This document shows, piece by piece, positions 48,901-58,680 of a DNA stretch of 64,000 bases. The stretch's first letter is position 1. Each line of letters opens with the position of its first letter. Under the pieces are notes generated by a model. It searched no databases, was not told the origin of the DNA, and saw nothing but the letters and a program-made list of their open reading frames with translations. Made by a program: the position numbers and the translations under genes. Origin of the DNA: Antedon bifida (taxonomy: Eukaryota > Echinodermata > Crinoidea > Comatulida > Antedonidae); contig OY727099.1 in the NCBI GenBank assembly GCA_963402885.1, forward strand, positions 1,490,501 to 1,554,500, read 5' to 3'.

Positions 48901-51497
48901 TGATTAAAATAATGAGGTACATCTGTAGGGTACTCACCGCAAACTGTCCTGTACCACCAGCAGCAGCTATATAGTGAATAAAAAAAAAAGATATGTTCGT
49001 ATGTAGCGCTTCTTATACAATGATTCTAAGCGCTTCACATTATTACACTGGTCATTTTTTTTTATTAAACATGTATGGAAACATACTCCCATAACGCAGC
49101 TAGTAATCAGCCCAAAGTTGTGTCTTGACCTAGCCGGGTTCCCATTACACCTGGGTGGAGAGAGGCAAGTGTAAGTGCCTTAGGATACAAGCAATGTGGC
49201 GAGAGATTCAAACTCGCGATCAGTAATCCAAAGCCCAACACACTGCGCCACACGCCCTTGAGCTCAATATGCAATCAAGCTCTAAAATAATTTATTCAGT
49301 CAGCAAATGAAAATAGGGCATTTTTTTAATAAAGCAAGAACACTATGTGATTCCAAGAAGGAAATAGTTTCTATGTACAAACTATGCAAGTTTTAGCATA
49401 CAGTAACAACAGAAATGTTCAGACATTCTCAACTTTATTCTCCTTTTGGAAAAACATGGTGTACTGCAACCGTACTGTCATAAAAAAAACTTTATAAAGT
49501 ATATTACTGTACCTGTAACAAGAACAGTTTCACCAGATTTTAATTTACCAAACTGAAAAAAAAGAAAATGTTAATTCAAATTCAGGTAATAGGAGAAGGA
49601 TGTACTGTGCACTGTTGTTTTGTAAACTGATAAAATACTCATCACTTCACTCAAGAAAACCTCTATTAAGGGGACAAATTTTATCCTGAATATTTGTTTG
49701 CCATATTGTTTAAATATTCGTTTCTTGGTAAAGTGTCCTTTAAATAGGAGTGTGTCCTTTAAATAGGAGTGTGTCCTTTAAATAGGAGCGTGTCCATTGG
49801 TTGGTTCTGCTGTATCTGCGATACAATTTTCCTTACCTCTTCTAAGCTGATGTCTGCTGTCCTGCCACTCACAAGGAATGGGACGTACTCAGCTTTAGCA
49901 GCTGGAATAGGAGTTGCAATAGAAGCTGGTACTAGCTATCAAATAAATAACAATATCAAAGATAGTCAACAAGTCTTCTCATTATTTGTTATGACTTATT
50001 CACCACCCGATAAACTGGGATAGGCTAGGTTGATGCACTGAGCTAGGTTGATGCACTGGGCTAGGTTGATGCACTGGGCTAGGTTGATGCACTGGGCTAG
50101 GTTGATGCACTGGGCTAGGTTGATGCACTGGGCTAGGTTGATGCACTGGGCTAGGTTGATGCACTGGGCTAGGTTGATGCACTGGGCTAGGTTGATGCAC
50201 TGGGCTAGGTTGATGCACTGGGCTAGGTTGATGCACTGGGCTAGGTTGATGCACTGGGCTAGGTTGATGCACTGGGCTAGGTTGATGCACTGGGCTAGGT
50301 TGATGCACTGGGCTAGGTTGATGCACTAGGCTAGGTTGATGCACTGGGCTAGGCTAGGTTGATGCACTGGGCTAGGTTGATGCACTGGGCTAGGTTGATG
50401 CACTAGGCTAGGTTTTACTAGTCTAAGGCTATTTCATAGCACCCTACTTGCTTATAATGATGAATGTTTGTTTCAATCACAAAGGAATATGTAGGTTAGC
50501 TAGCCCAAAGTGTTTTTTATGAGCCCAAAGTGGTTTTACAAGCCTAAAATGATTTTTACTAGTGCAAACTTTTGCAAAGTGGTTTTTACTAGTGCAAAGT
50601 GCTTTTTACTAACTAGGAAAATTGGTTTTTATTAGTGCAAAGTCGTTTTTACAAGCCCAAAGTGTTTTTTTACTAGCCCAAGGTGTTTTTTTACTAGCCC
50701 ATTAGCCCAAAGTGGTTTTTACTAATGAAAAGTGGTTTTCACTAACTGTGCAAAGCAATTTTTAAGAATACTTTACCACATATTCTGCAAAAGCACCATT
50801 TGTCATATAAGCCACTCCTTGTCCATGCTGAAATTTGTCAACGTCAGTACCTACACCAACAACTTCACCCACACCCTAATAGTAAAACATATATAATAAT
50901 CTTAAAACAGCTGTTCATTACAACCTTTTTCTTCACTTCATTTTGTTTATGTTAAAATAAAGTAAGCTTTGGCTGTGGAAAATGGTAGGCTGGGTAGATG
51001 GCTTTGAAGTATAGTAAGCTTAGGCTGGGTGTGGAAAACTCTCAAGTTGAGTGTCCTCACTTGGCACAATTACATCCATGGGTATGTCTAGTTAAAATGA
51101 AAAGTGAAATAATGACCTCAAATCCTATGTCAAAGGGTGGCTTTGCCGTTGGGTCATATCTGCCAGCAGTGAAGTTGATGTCGGATGCATTAATACCCAC
51201 AAACCTGGGAAAAGAAGAGAAGATCAGCTTGTCATGTTCTGTAAATAAAAATTCTCATGTAATTTATATCTTTTTGTTCTTACTTAGAAAGTGAAGCAAA
51301 GGCTCTTCGGGATTGACATTATTCAAAACATATTATAAGAGTATAGTCTTGAAAATTGCATACCTATTTTTGACAAGAAGATCTTTTGGTCCTGGCTTTA
51401 ACATTGGTACTGTCTGAAAGCTGGTAGCTTCTTTGAAATTTTGTGTCAGTTTTGTGACTATCATCTTTCTGAAGGTTCTTGGTAAAGCAGATGCCAT
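42992..51497 (-). CDS. PTGR3: Prostaglandin reductase 3 / ZADH2 (MDR oxidoreductase)
   Basis: Twelve exons on minus: 51364-51497 (ATG at 51495-51497), 51117-51204, 50777-50875, 49837-49935, 49513-49552, 48938-48966, 47402-47476, 46643-46714, 46058-46119, 45669-45768, 43531-43716 and 42992-43063 (TAA at 42992-42994). The product is 351 residues. Order of landmarks: [12 protein letters not shown] at the N-terminus, [45 protein letters not shown], the Rossmann nucleotide-binding [51 protein letters not shown] and GKIVVELNP. These match vertebrate ZADH2, a zinc-independent medium-chain reductase that uses NADPH to reduce the 13,14 double bond of 15-keto-prostaglandins. The C-terminus is SKL, a peroxisomal PTS1 signal. 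All junctions are GT/AG with matching phase. Introns hold MITEs, SINEs and an 18-bp minisatellite. Whether prostaglandins are the substrate here is not known. Confidence 0.96.
43745..43985 (+). mobile_element. tRNA-derived SINE (type B)
   Basis: The head GTGGCTGAGCGGTTAAGACA resembles the A-box arm of a leucine or serine tRNA. A B-box-like GGGTTCAAGGCTC follows after about 50 bases. The body has AGTCTTCTCAGATAAGGACT and ends in a TATAAAAAAAAAA tail at 43961-43972. It lies in the last PTGR3 intron. A related fragment sharing TCTTCTCAGATAAGGACTT is at 57540-57600. Confidence 0.75.
44085..44250 (+). mobile_element. CR1/L2-like LINE 3' tail
   Basis: It contains GTGGGCCCTCCTATCACAAG followed by CCTTTCATCTTCCTAATTT and a closing AATAAAGTGATTAATTTGAT TTG repeat-like end. 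No coding sequence is left. It lies in a PTGR3 intron. Confidence 0.45.
44935..45080 (+). mobile_element. SINE-like fragment
   Basis: GTTTAAGGTTCAATTTGCTG followed by GTGCTGGACC resembles the B-box region and the GGTTCTGGTGCTAG body of the SINE at 43745. It is diverged and its ends are unclear. It lies in a PTGR3 intron. Confidence 0.4.
45315..45430. repeat. AAGGGGACA-type repeat
   Basis: CCCTAATACAGCCTGTATTA, AGGGGACACTATCAGG and ATGTCCCCTGATTAGGGATT share words with 11190-11345 and 49660-49800. Dispersed, unclassified, in a PTGR3 intron. Confidence 0.5.
45838..46010 (+). mobile_element. 5'-truncated copy of the 5S-derived SINE
   Basis: This stretch matches the body of the element at 6090-6396 (shared GTATTGGCT, AAGGTG, and GTGCTTTAAACAGTCCTGGC) but lacks the 5S head. 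A 5' truncation is typical of target-primed reverse transcription. It lies in a PTGR3 intron, antisense to the gene. Confidence 0.72.
46159..46294. mobile_element. Family 1 MITE
   Basis: It starts AGCTCTGTTTATCAAACTAG and ends AGTGTAGATATGCT. The central arms ATGTGATGTGCCCA and TGGGCACATCACAT are exact complements, so the transcript would fold on itself. TTA precedes the left end. It is intronic in PTGR3. Confidence 0.83.
46495..46642. repeat. ~67-bp tandem duplication next to a splice donor
   Basis: TACTTAATGCTGGTGAGATC, GTACTGTTGTTGTATTGTAC and GTGTACTCTAGTGTTCTTAT occur twice in succession with few differences. The right copy runs up to the donor of the PTGR3 exon at 46643-46714. Confidence 0.85.
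47166..47391. mobile_element. TIR family 4 MITE with TTA duplication
   Basis: It opens ACCAAGGCAATCTAACAACA and closes with its complement TGTTGTTAGATTGCCTTGGT, flanked by TTA on both sides (47163-47165 and 47392-47394). The interior GAACTTGTAACAGTCCTTTG and AGATAAACCCTTTGATATCC is shared with 42643-42840. No protein is encoded. The duplicated TTA occupies intron positions +8 to +10 of the donor of the PTGR3 exon 47402-47476. Confidence 0.87.
47700..48015 (+). mobile_element. GGCGGAGGTA element
   Basis: The motif CTCCTTGGCGGAGGTA, itself a short palindrome, appears twice in tandem at about 47716-47760. The body has TTGTTAGCAGGATTACTCAA and ATGTGGTCCATTACACC. It closes with GGCGGTATGCACTCTTGGAG TGGCTTTCT. 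The start and end words resemble a dispersed element I have seen in many marine invertebrates, but no class is assigned. It is intronic in PTGR3. Confidence 0.55.
48570..48720 (+). repeat. Dispersed-repeat fragment
   Basis: GGTTCTTTAGAGTGCACGTG followed by GTACACTGGACCTCCGTTAT AAGTCGTTATCC resembles a widespread invertebrate repeat body. Ends are unclear. It lies in a PTGR3 intron. The 85-codon frame across it has no gene features. Confidence 0.4.
49000..49262 (-). mobile_element. tRNA-derived SINE (type C)
   Basis: Read on minus, the head GTGTGGCGCAGTGTGTTGGG is A-box-like, and GCGAGTTTGAATCTCTCGCC carries a diverged B box. The body contains ACACTTGCCTCTCTCCACCC and CTAGGTCAAGACACAACTTT. 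It ends beyond GTATGTTTCCATACATG toward 49000. A body fragment (GTATAGAAACATACTCTCAT) recurs at 54985-55045, and the words TATATAGCGCCC at 44808 may be another piece. Confidence 0.7.
49660..49800. repeat. GGGGACA repeat plus 20-bp tandem copies
   Basis: CCTCTATTAAGGGGACAAAT belongs to the dispersed repeat at 11190 and 45315. It is followed by three near-identical copies of GTGTCCTTTAAATAGGAGT. Intronic in PTGR3, ending just before the exon at 49837. Confidence 0.65.
50023..50412. repeat. 18-bp minisatellite, about 21 copies
   Basis: The unit GGGCTAGGTTGATGCACT is repeated almost perfectly, with a few G-to-A changes near 50329 and 50400 and short insertions near 50350. Since 18 is a multiple of three, frames stay open on both strands and yield periodic shadow peptides (MHWARL and VHQPSP). 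It lies in the PTGR3 intron between the exons at 49837 and 50777 and is not coding sequence. Confidence 0.95.
50490..50765. repeat. Degenerate ~25-30 bp tandem repeat
   Basis: The unit AGCCCAAAGTGGTTTTTACT, alternating with AGTGCAAAGTGCTTTTTACT, recurs about nine times with drift. It ends just before the donor of the PTGR3 exon at 50777. With the 18-bp array, almost the whole right half of this intron is tandem repeat. Confidence 0.75.
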
Positions 51498-51759
51498 CTT
51501 GAATGTCTATTGGAAATAAAATCATATCTATGGATTAGGTGATGTAGATTCTCTAGTCTAAAATTGAATTGATGCAACCCTGCCTTCAACCTGCAGTCAC
51601 AGTGTATTTTGAAGGTGAGAGGTGTCCAATCTTTCACGACCAGCAGGGCAGTAGTATGACTTTTAGACTCAAAAGTTTCAAATCATCATGAAAACGTAAG
51701 GATGTAATATGCTATATTTGTTTTGTTTGCTATGATACCATCCATGTAGCTTACAATTT

Positions 51760-52070
51760 TACATTGCATTGTAGGCCTAGTTAGGCCATGGAGTAGGCCT
51801 AGTAGTACTAGGCATAGTAGGCCCTCTCTCTAGACTAGGCTAGATGGAGTAATAATGGGCCTACTAGGCTAGCTTCAGACCCGTCCCGAGAGCTAGACAC
51901 AACTAGCGGCAGAGAGTAGCGCCGCGAGAGGCTATTAATATTATTTTATAGGCCTAGCTAGCCTAGGCCTAGTTGGTTAGGCCTGTCTCGTAACAAGGCT
52001 GATTATAATATTGGCTGGTTGTTTGAGGCAGCCTACTACTAGACCTACCCAGGCCTAATATTATACGTAA
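51760..52070. repeat. AGGCCTA/CTAG-rich stretch above PTGR3
   Basis: The words TAGGCCTA, GCCTAG, CTAGGC and CTAGCTAG follow one another with almost no other sequence. A similar patch lies just 5' of COMMD9 exon 2 (41620-41960). It is low complexity of an unusual kind, not a simple tandem array. Confidence 0.6.
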
Positions 52071-52129
52071 TTACAAACCTATTTTAAACTTAAAACCTGT
52101 TAAAACTTCCCCTTCCTTCCTTGCACATT

Positions 52130-52270
52130 AACTTAAAATAAACCACAAAAAAATAAAAAGTCAACAAATCATGCACACGTGAGGGGGCGGGCGATAATTT
52201 GGTTTTCATCATCAGACCGTGACGGTTAAATGTGATTGGTCAGTTGTTTACCAGGGGCTGATGACGTTGT
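52130..52270 (-). promoter_or_regulatory. Candidate PTGR3 promoter
   Basis: A GC-box-like GAGGGGGCGGGCG and a CACGTG E-box sit together at about 52175-52193 in otherwise AT-rich DNA, followed by a CCGTGACGG motif near 52216. The position, about 0.65 kb upstream of the PTGR3 start codon, suits a promoter with a 5' UTR. Inference only. Confidence 0.35.
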
Positions 52271-52689
52271 CTCCAGATAAATGACTAAACAAAAATTATT
52301 ATTTTTAGAATGAATTTCATTTACTTGAATGACTTTGCAATAATATATAGACTAGAACATGCACAGCATTGTTTGTCATTGATCGAAGATTTCTTATGTT
52401 TCGTGAAAAAGGCCTATTTGCTATTAGCCCTACCATTCAAAAGAAGACGGAATTAAATTCATTTGGCCCCTTAAGTTAATTAAAATAATGTTGACGTTCC
52501 ATTAATATCTACATATAAGTAGAGAATGCCTCACTTGCCAAAACGACGATTGGAATATACCTCAAAAATCAGAATAATATTATAAATTACGAAAAATTAA
52601 CCATAAAATTAAATTAATTAATTAAAGATCTATTAATATTATCAAATAAATCATTGCCATTGCCTAGAATAAGAAGAGTTGTGTTGATT

Positions 52690-53180
52690 AAATCTAAATT
52701 TTGAAAATAGTTATAAAAATAAGAAAAGATTAGGCCTAAGTTCCAAAACTTCTAGCATAATGGAATGGTTTCTTCTTCATTTCTGTTGCACAATTGACAA
52801 CAGCCATTAACATTAGGGTCATTTGACCATTTAGATGTTTTTCTTTCAATGGGAAGGGTGTTTGATCGCAGCTTAAATTTCAACGATGCTCTTTCAAAGT
52901 CAATTTTATCAAGTAGACTTGCATCAAGTAAATATTTAGTTCATTTTTTATATACATATAATATTCAATTGACGTTTTACTTTTACCGTCTTAAACCCAA
53001 TGAGAGAGCTAGATCTTTCATAATTATTTGTATTGGAAGCCCAGTGGTCTTCAAAGATACCATTTGGAATATCAGAAAAAATATCTCGTGTACCTTAATT
53101 ATAAATGTAGAATGCAAAAAAAACTGCGGTTATTCTTTACTGCGGTCATTATTATTTAGGGCGGCTCCATATATCATTTA
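52690..53180 (-). mobile_element. LINE reverse-transcriptase C-terminal fragment
   Basis: On minus, from about 52935 to 52757, one frame reads DKIDFERASLKFKLRSNTLP, then IERKTSKW, then a Cys pair (CCQLC) followed by NEEET. Basic helix, LP-IE, then a C-x-L-C zinc-like motif before EEET is the usual C-terminal layout of several non-LTR families. The rest of the element above 52950 is out of frame. It sits between PTGR3 and EIF3M and is inactive. Confidence 0.65.
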
Positions 53181-53399
53181 GATCTTCATGATCGAACCAA
53201 AGTCATGTTTCTTAAGTGTCGGTGTCTTGACACACTACTCAAAAACGCAACGAACCGTTCGCATGATTTTGTTGCCAGTGGATTATCTAGCGTTGCTCAG
53301 TAAGTTTGTATGGTTAGGTGATTATTTAGGTACGGCACCCACGTTCAAGATTCATTGTCCTCCAAAAACATGAAAAATGAAGATTAGGCCTAATAAAAT

Positions 53400-53635
53400 C
53401 CGACTTTTAATAGGCTATTTTGCAGTTTTGACGGTTAATTTTAACCAAAAACTCATTGTCTGACAGAAAATTCAGTGTTTTTAACTTTAAATTACATTTT
53501 TTCAGGTAAATAATTTTTTTTCGATCAGTTTTTGGTCAAAGTGAATACTCAGCTATGTGACATTAAAATGACATATTCAACAAAAAATTGTAAGAAATAT
53601 ATTTCATGGCGACAATATCTTGATTATTAGTTATA
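53400..53635 (-). mobile_element. TIR element family 2, reversed copy
   Basis: Reversed modules: TTACATTTTTTCAGGTAAAT, TTTTTGGTCAAAGTGAATAC, TATGTGACATTAAAATGACA, TATTCAACAAAAAATTG, and a final GCGACAATATCTTG. Confidence 0.68.
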
Positions 53636-53639
53636 ATGT

Positions 53640-54230
53640 ATGGCTACTATTTATCGTTCCGTATCGGAGTGTTTATTGGTAATGTCTAATTCTTTTCCAG
53701 GCAATGGATACCCGTGAGGTGTAGGCCCTATATTCCTTGAGTCAAAAGTAAGAAGAATTCTAAACAACAAATTTCAGGGATATTATATTATGTATTATAT
53801 TAATTAATAAAGTATTTCTGGGAATAGGGCCTATCCGATCCGTTCGGCGAAGTTTGTAACTTTTAGGCCTAGTAAATATTTAGATCATCAACTATTTGCC
53901 ACTAAATAAAAGTAGTAGTAGTGTTTGATAACGGAAAAGTGAGCGGTAATGTTGCTATCCATAGGCCTATTATTAAATATTAACCTATGTGACTACAGAG
54001 GAATAGAGGACGATTATTTGCCCTTCATCTTGCTCTATTTGTAAGTACCAGTGACACTGGTACATTTATTTATTAATAGTAATAATACTACCATTTAGGC
54101 CTATTTTTATTTTTTAATTAAATTTTATTTCATTTTACCACCAGCATTTTTTAGTGCCAGTTTTACGACCGCGCATTGCTTAAGCCCCTGCCATTCACAC
54201 CCTAAGCTATGAAAAAATAATTCGGAAGTA
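53640..54230. other. Intergenic spacer upstream of EIF3M
   Basis: AT-rich with several AGGCCTA words. No exon or assignable repeat was seen. Confidence 0.4.
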
Positions 54231-54370
54231 GTAGTCTCGTATGTCCAGCAGGCAAGTGATGGAACATCCATTTTGGTATGCCGAGTACAACTCGTTTTTT
54301 CCGCATGGTGTGTGTGGGGTCGAATTTTGCGATTAAATAAAGTTAAAGTTGTAGCAGAAAAACCGGTGAT
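54215..54370 (+). promoter_or_regulatory. Candidate EIF3M promoter and 5' leader
   Basis: An ETS-like TTCGGAAGTAG occurs at about 54221-54231, a common core-promoter motif of translation genes. The leader contains an upstream ATG (CCGCATGGTG, near 54305) ahead of the EIF3M start. The transcription start is not defined. Confidence 0.35.
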
Positions 54371-57300
54371 ATGAGTTTACCAGCTTTTATAAATGTTCCA
54401 GTAGATGAACAGGTGGGTTTAACTATACTTTCTGATTATTAATATCTAAGAAAATACATAGTTTTTATTCCATATGTTGGTCATACATTCTGTGTAGGCT
54501 AGGCCAGGTAGCAAAAGTAAGTCTTCAAACCTTGCCCTACTAGGCGGGAACAGACGATCTTGACCGTGCGTGGTCATGGATGGTCGGACCCGCCTAGGCC
54601 TAAACATAAAAGCTTGAATGATTTGTGATTGTAATGTCGTGTTGTAGTTTGTGTTTGCTCTCATTTTCTTTGTGTTGGTTTTTGACATCTCGTCAAATGT
54701 CTCATTTTTTCTTTTCTCACCGTGACCATAATTATTAAATATAAAAAATTGATTGAATTGCCTGGACTCGTCCGTAGGGGAGGGGTTTTCCTTTTTTTTT
54801 CAGGTTTTGAGGGCCAGAGGCCTGATCTCCTCAATGCCAGAGCAAAAGATACGGTACTGTTTCGCTAGCCATGGCATAAAAATAATAATATTAATTAATA
54901 CTTTCTTTTTTGACATAATAATAATAATTCTAATCTAAAACTAGCAGCACCACTTTATTGCACAAAATTTCTAAGAAAATTTTTTTGGATCAAACACGTA
55001 TAGAAACATACTCTCATTAAGCAATTGTGTTTTGACCTTTTAATACCATTTCATTTCAGTTAAGTGAGTTATGTGTGTACGTAAATACAAAAGGTGCTGA
55101 GCTTCCAGTAGAAGTGACGCAAGCAAACCAGTCTGATGTTCTTGTACGAGTTATCAGTGATATTGATAAAGTATGGAAAGGAACTGATGACAATGGTATG
55201 TGGTATTTTAAGCTCTGTCTACACTGTAAAACTCTGTGATGCGCCCAAATATGGTAGTGATATGCCCAAATATGGAAGTGATATGCCCAAATATGGCAGT
55301 GATATGATGTCATATATTTTTTTTGTCACATAAAGTGTGATAGTGTAGACAGAGCTTTAGCGTTGTTCCTTACTCTCTTCCTCTTCACAAATGCCTGGAG
55401 AGCTGTTATTTAGTGAGGGGTAGAGCAATCCCTTTGTTGGGAGAGGTAGGGCAATCTTTTTTATTAATCTTGTACTATCCTTTTTTTTGTAATTTGTACA
55501 TAATGTATGGAAAAATGAGTAAAAATAAACATTTGTTCAATTCACATTTTGCTGCTTTTTTACTCACAGATGTAGAGTATGTGTTTAACAGTGTGTTTTC
55601 ATTGGTACTATATGAATCGCCTGAGGTGATTAAACGTCTGGTTGAACTGCTTACCGAAAAATTAGTCATTGGTAATGGTGAGAGGGCAGCAATACGACTA
55701 AGAATGTAAGAGATTAATAATTCATAATTCATTCCATAAATATTTGATTCACTTGTAGTGAAGCTGTAGATTAGTGGTTAACATGCTTGCCTTCCAATCC
55801 CAAAGTCTAGGGTTCAATCCTGACCTAGTGCCATGGTTGTAACTCACAACTCCACTCCCTAAGCCTCAAATGAGACTTAGTTTAAAAGCATGATAATTTA
55901 TAAAACAGTTTATCCATCCATAATTGTTGACACTGTTGGATGCGTATAAAATGAAGTAAAAATTAAAAAAATATTTTAAGATAAACTTTACTTAAGTTTA
56001 ATATTTATAAGTCTGACCTTTAACCTTACTGAACTGTCTATTTTCTTTCTAGTCTTTATAACCTTTTTAATGGTGTTGAACCTGAAAAACGACTGGCTTT
56101 TGGAGTTTACTGCGGTATGCTTAAACTTGCTTGCAAGACCAAGAATTGTGATCAAATTCCTACAGATTTAGATATGGTTTGTACAAAGATATACATATAG
56201 ATAGATATAATGCCCCTTGAACAAATAATTTCACAAAATATTTGGTTGAATATGCCATTTTAATTTCACTTTGAGAACAAATTTGGATGTGGGTAAAAAT
56301 AAAAATTGGCTATTTAAACCATAATTTAAATACCAAAATAGTCAATAGGAAGGTTTAGGTTAACAACAATTTATTTTGTACTTTTTATAAGTGGATGCAT
56401 TAATTTGAAAGTTTTATTAAATAAAGCTAGTAGTAATAATAATACTGTTTTGCTTTTCTGAATCTAGTTTTTGTTTTATGTGTATTTTATTCTCATCTTT
56501 TTGTTTGTTAGGTGCGAAAATGGTCTGGACTGTGGAAGCTAACTAAAGATGAGACGCATCATGTATTAAAACTACTGTATGATGCTCTGCAGGAGTGTAA
56601 ACACAGGTATTTGAAAGCTTTATGTGTGGTTTGTGCACTTTTTGGATAATCATTAAGCTGTGTTCCCACTAGAACCAAGGACATCAGCGCAATGCAAGTA
56701 ATTTGACCAATCCATCACATTGTTGTATTGCTTCCTAGTGGGAACCAAGCTTTAGTGCTGAAAGATATTCCATCACATCATTGTTGCATTGCGTCCTAGT
56801 GGGAACCAAGCTTTAGTGCTGAAAGATATTCCATCACATCATTGTTGCATTGCGTCCTAGTGGGAACCAAGCTTTATAATATAATTTGTTTTTCTTTACC
56901 CAGTGAAACATCAAGTAAAGTGATGATTGAATTGCTTGGAACATACACAACAGACAATGCTTCAAAGGCCAGAGACGATGCTCACAGGTGTATAGTGAAC
57001 ACATTAGCCGATCCTAACATTTATCTCATGGATCACTTAATTGCCCTTCGACCTGTCAAGTTCTTGGAAGGCGAGCTTATTCACGACGTAGGTTTAGATT
57101 GTTAGAATATATTGTGGTTTAGTTTGTTTGATTTATGACGCCTGCAAGAATAGTGCTGGTGCCAGGAGCCCATAGACCTAAATGAAATTTAAGCTTCTGA
57201 TATCTTGTTACAAATGAATATGAAGCCTTTTTCAAACTAGGGACTAGGAGTGCAAGTGAGGTTAAATAATGATTTTGCCATTTTGAGGAAAAAATAACTC

Positions 57301-58680
57301 CCCTGTATTTTGGATACAGACGAAAGGCACACCAGACTGCTAACTGTTCATTAGCGTTTTGGTATCCCTGTTATACCTTGGTGTGTGTAACTGTGATATT
57401 AAATTTACATGAATTTTTTTTTTCACAGCTTCTAACAATATTTGTATCTGGGAAACTCATAGATTATATGGAGTTCCAGAAAGCCAACACAGACTTTGTG
57501 AAATCACTTGGTAGGTTTTTGCTCAATTGTAATACTATTACTGTAAGCCTGGTGTCTTCTCGAACAAATCTTCTCAGATAAGGACTTCTTGAAACTACAG
57601 GTCCGGGGTGCACTTTTTAAAAACCCATGTGTTGGGAAAGTTATAAAAGTTTCACTAAAATAATTCATGAGATCACACTAAGTATTCTGGATATATTTCA
57701 TGGATAGATCCACGTTTAAACCGAGTGCTAAAATAATATGATATTAATAGTCTGTCAAATATATACCGTAAAAGTAAAACCATGGGCTTGTTTTAGAAGG
57801 GTGGGCTTCTTTTCCAGATTACTTGTGCAAACTAAAGAGGGTGCTTCTTTTAGACATTTCTGCCAATTTTACATATCTGTGATCAAAATACCATTTAAAC
57901 TGTAAAATAAATGTACGATATATCTCGATCATACTTCTATCTGCATCACAAGTTAATATCTGACATTAAAGCACCTTGTTCCTCAGTAATATTCAAATAG
58001 TCTTAAAAATCTCAAAAAGAAGCCATGTACTATCTTTAAAATAACCGGAATAATGAATTAATAAAACCGTATTACAGTGGCAGATGTTTTTATTCACTAG
58101 TACTCTACGAAGACTTTATACTGCAGGATTTTTAACGTCACTAATTAACTAGTTTTATTTATATGTATTAATGTAGGTTTGTCACATGAGGAAAACATTG
58201 CCAAGATGAGAACATTGACATTGATGAGCATGGCCGTTGACAACAAGGAATTGCCCTTTGACCTTGTGATTAAAGAAATGCAGATGTCGGAAGATGAAGT
58301 GGAAGGCTTCATTATTGACGTGGTCAGGACGAAAATGGTACGAGCCAAAATTGACCAATTGCAAAGGAAAGTTGTTGTCAGGTAAGAATTAATAAATAAA
58401 TATTATTATGATTCATATTTTAATAATTTTCAATACAATTTATTTATTGGTACTTCTGGGTGTAAGCCCACTACAACTCAGATTTTTAGTCTTGGGAAGT
58501 ACAGTATAAATTCAATATTAACATCTTTTTTCTTTCAGTTTTTCAACCCATCGGACATTTGGAAAACAACAATGGATGTTATTAAGGGAACGGCTTGAAC
58601 AATGGGAGCGAAACCTGGGACAAGTAACAAAAGGATTGGAATCATTAAACACTGCCATTGCACAACAGACATCACAGTGA
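54371..58680 (+). CDS. EIF3M: Eukaryotic translation initiation factor 3 subunit M
   Basis: Nine exons on plus: 54371-54412 (ATG), 55060-55195, 55570-55705, 56053-56176, 56512-56606, 56904-57087, 57429-57510, 58177-58381 and 58539-58680 (TGA). The frame gives 381 residues, close to the 374 I recall for vertebrate eIF3m. The N-terminus [14 protein letters not shown] matches the family, as do the helical-repeat stretch through [18 protein letters not shown] and the block [47 protein letters not shown]. The PCI domain covers roughly residues 180-345, with [39 protein letters not shown] and [11 protein letters not shown]. eIF3m is a core PCI subunit of the eIF3 complex, which recruits mRNA to the 40S ribosome in the cytosol. 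All introns are GT/AG and phases match. AATAAA signals follow at 58771 and 58999. No defect was seen. Confidence 0.97.
55211..55356. mobile_element. Family 1 MITE with TTA duplication (best copy)
   Basis: It opens AGCTCTGTCTACACTGTAAA and closes AGTGTGATAGTGTAGACAGAGCT, so the outer inverted repeat AGCTCTGTCTACACT is perfect. TTA flanks both sides (55208-55210 and 55357-55359). The interior has three copies of GATATGCCCAAATATGG AAG-type units. It lies 15 bp inside EIF3M intron 2. Confidence 0.9.
55750..55950 (+). mobile_element. tRNA-derived SINE (type A)
   Basis: Aligns with 26829-27060: A-box-like TGTAGATTAGTGGTTAACATG, perfect B box GGTTCAATCC, then GGTTGTAACTCACAACTCCA, AAGCATGATAA, CAGTTTATCCATCC and GGATGCGTATA. 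It lies in EIF3M intron 3, in sense orientation. Confidence 0.82.
56203..56345 (+). mobile_element. TIR element family 2 fragment
   Basis: Left part of the element: TAATGCCCCTTGAACAAAT, TTGAATATGCCATTTTAATT, CACTTTGA, and a diverged AATTGGCTATTT. Located in EIF3M intron 4. Confidence 0.6.
56650..56875. mobile_element. Family 3 MITE with tandemly triplicated right end
   Basis: The left end is AGCTGTGTTCCCACTAGAAC and the right end CCTAGTGGGAACCAAGCT, with TTA at both edges (56645-56647 region and after 56873). The right end occurs three times, the last two as an exact 61-bp period from TTTAGTGCTGAAAGATATTC to GTGGGAACCAAGC. The CCAAT motif GACCAATCCATC is present once. It lies in EIF3M intron 5, just upstream of the exon at 56904. 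Confidence 0.85.
57540..57610 (+). mobile_element. SINE type B body fragment
   Basis: GCCTGGTGTCTTCTCGAACA followed by TCTTCTCAGATAAGGACTT matches the body of the element at 43745. The head is missing. In EIF3M intron 7. Confidence 0.5.

Noticed and set aside
50000..50344. 114-codon minus and 93-codon plus frames of hexapeptide repeats
   Set aside because: Both are products of the 18-bp minisatellite, which lies in a PTGR3 intron.
52849..53181. 110-codon plus-strand frame
   Set aside because: It lies antisense to a readable LINE C-terminal fragment and has no motif of its own.
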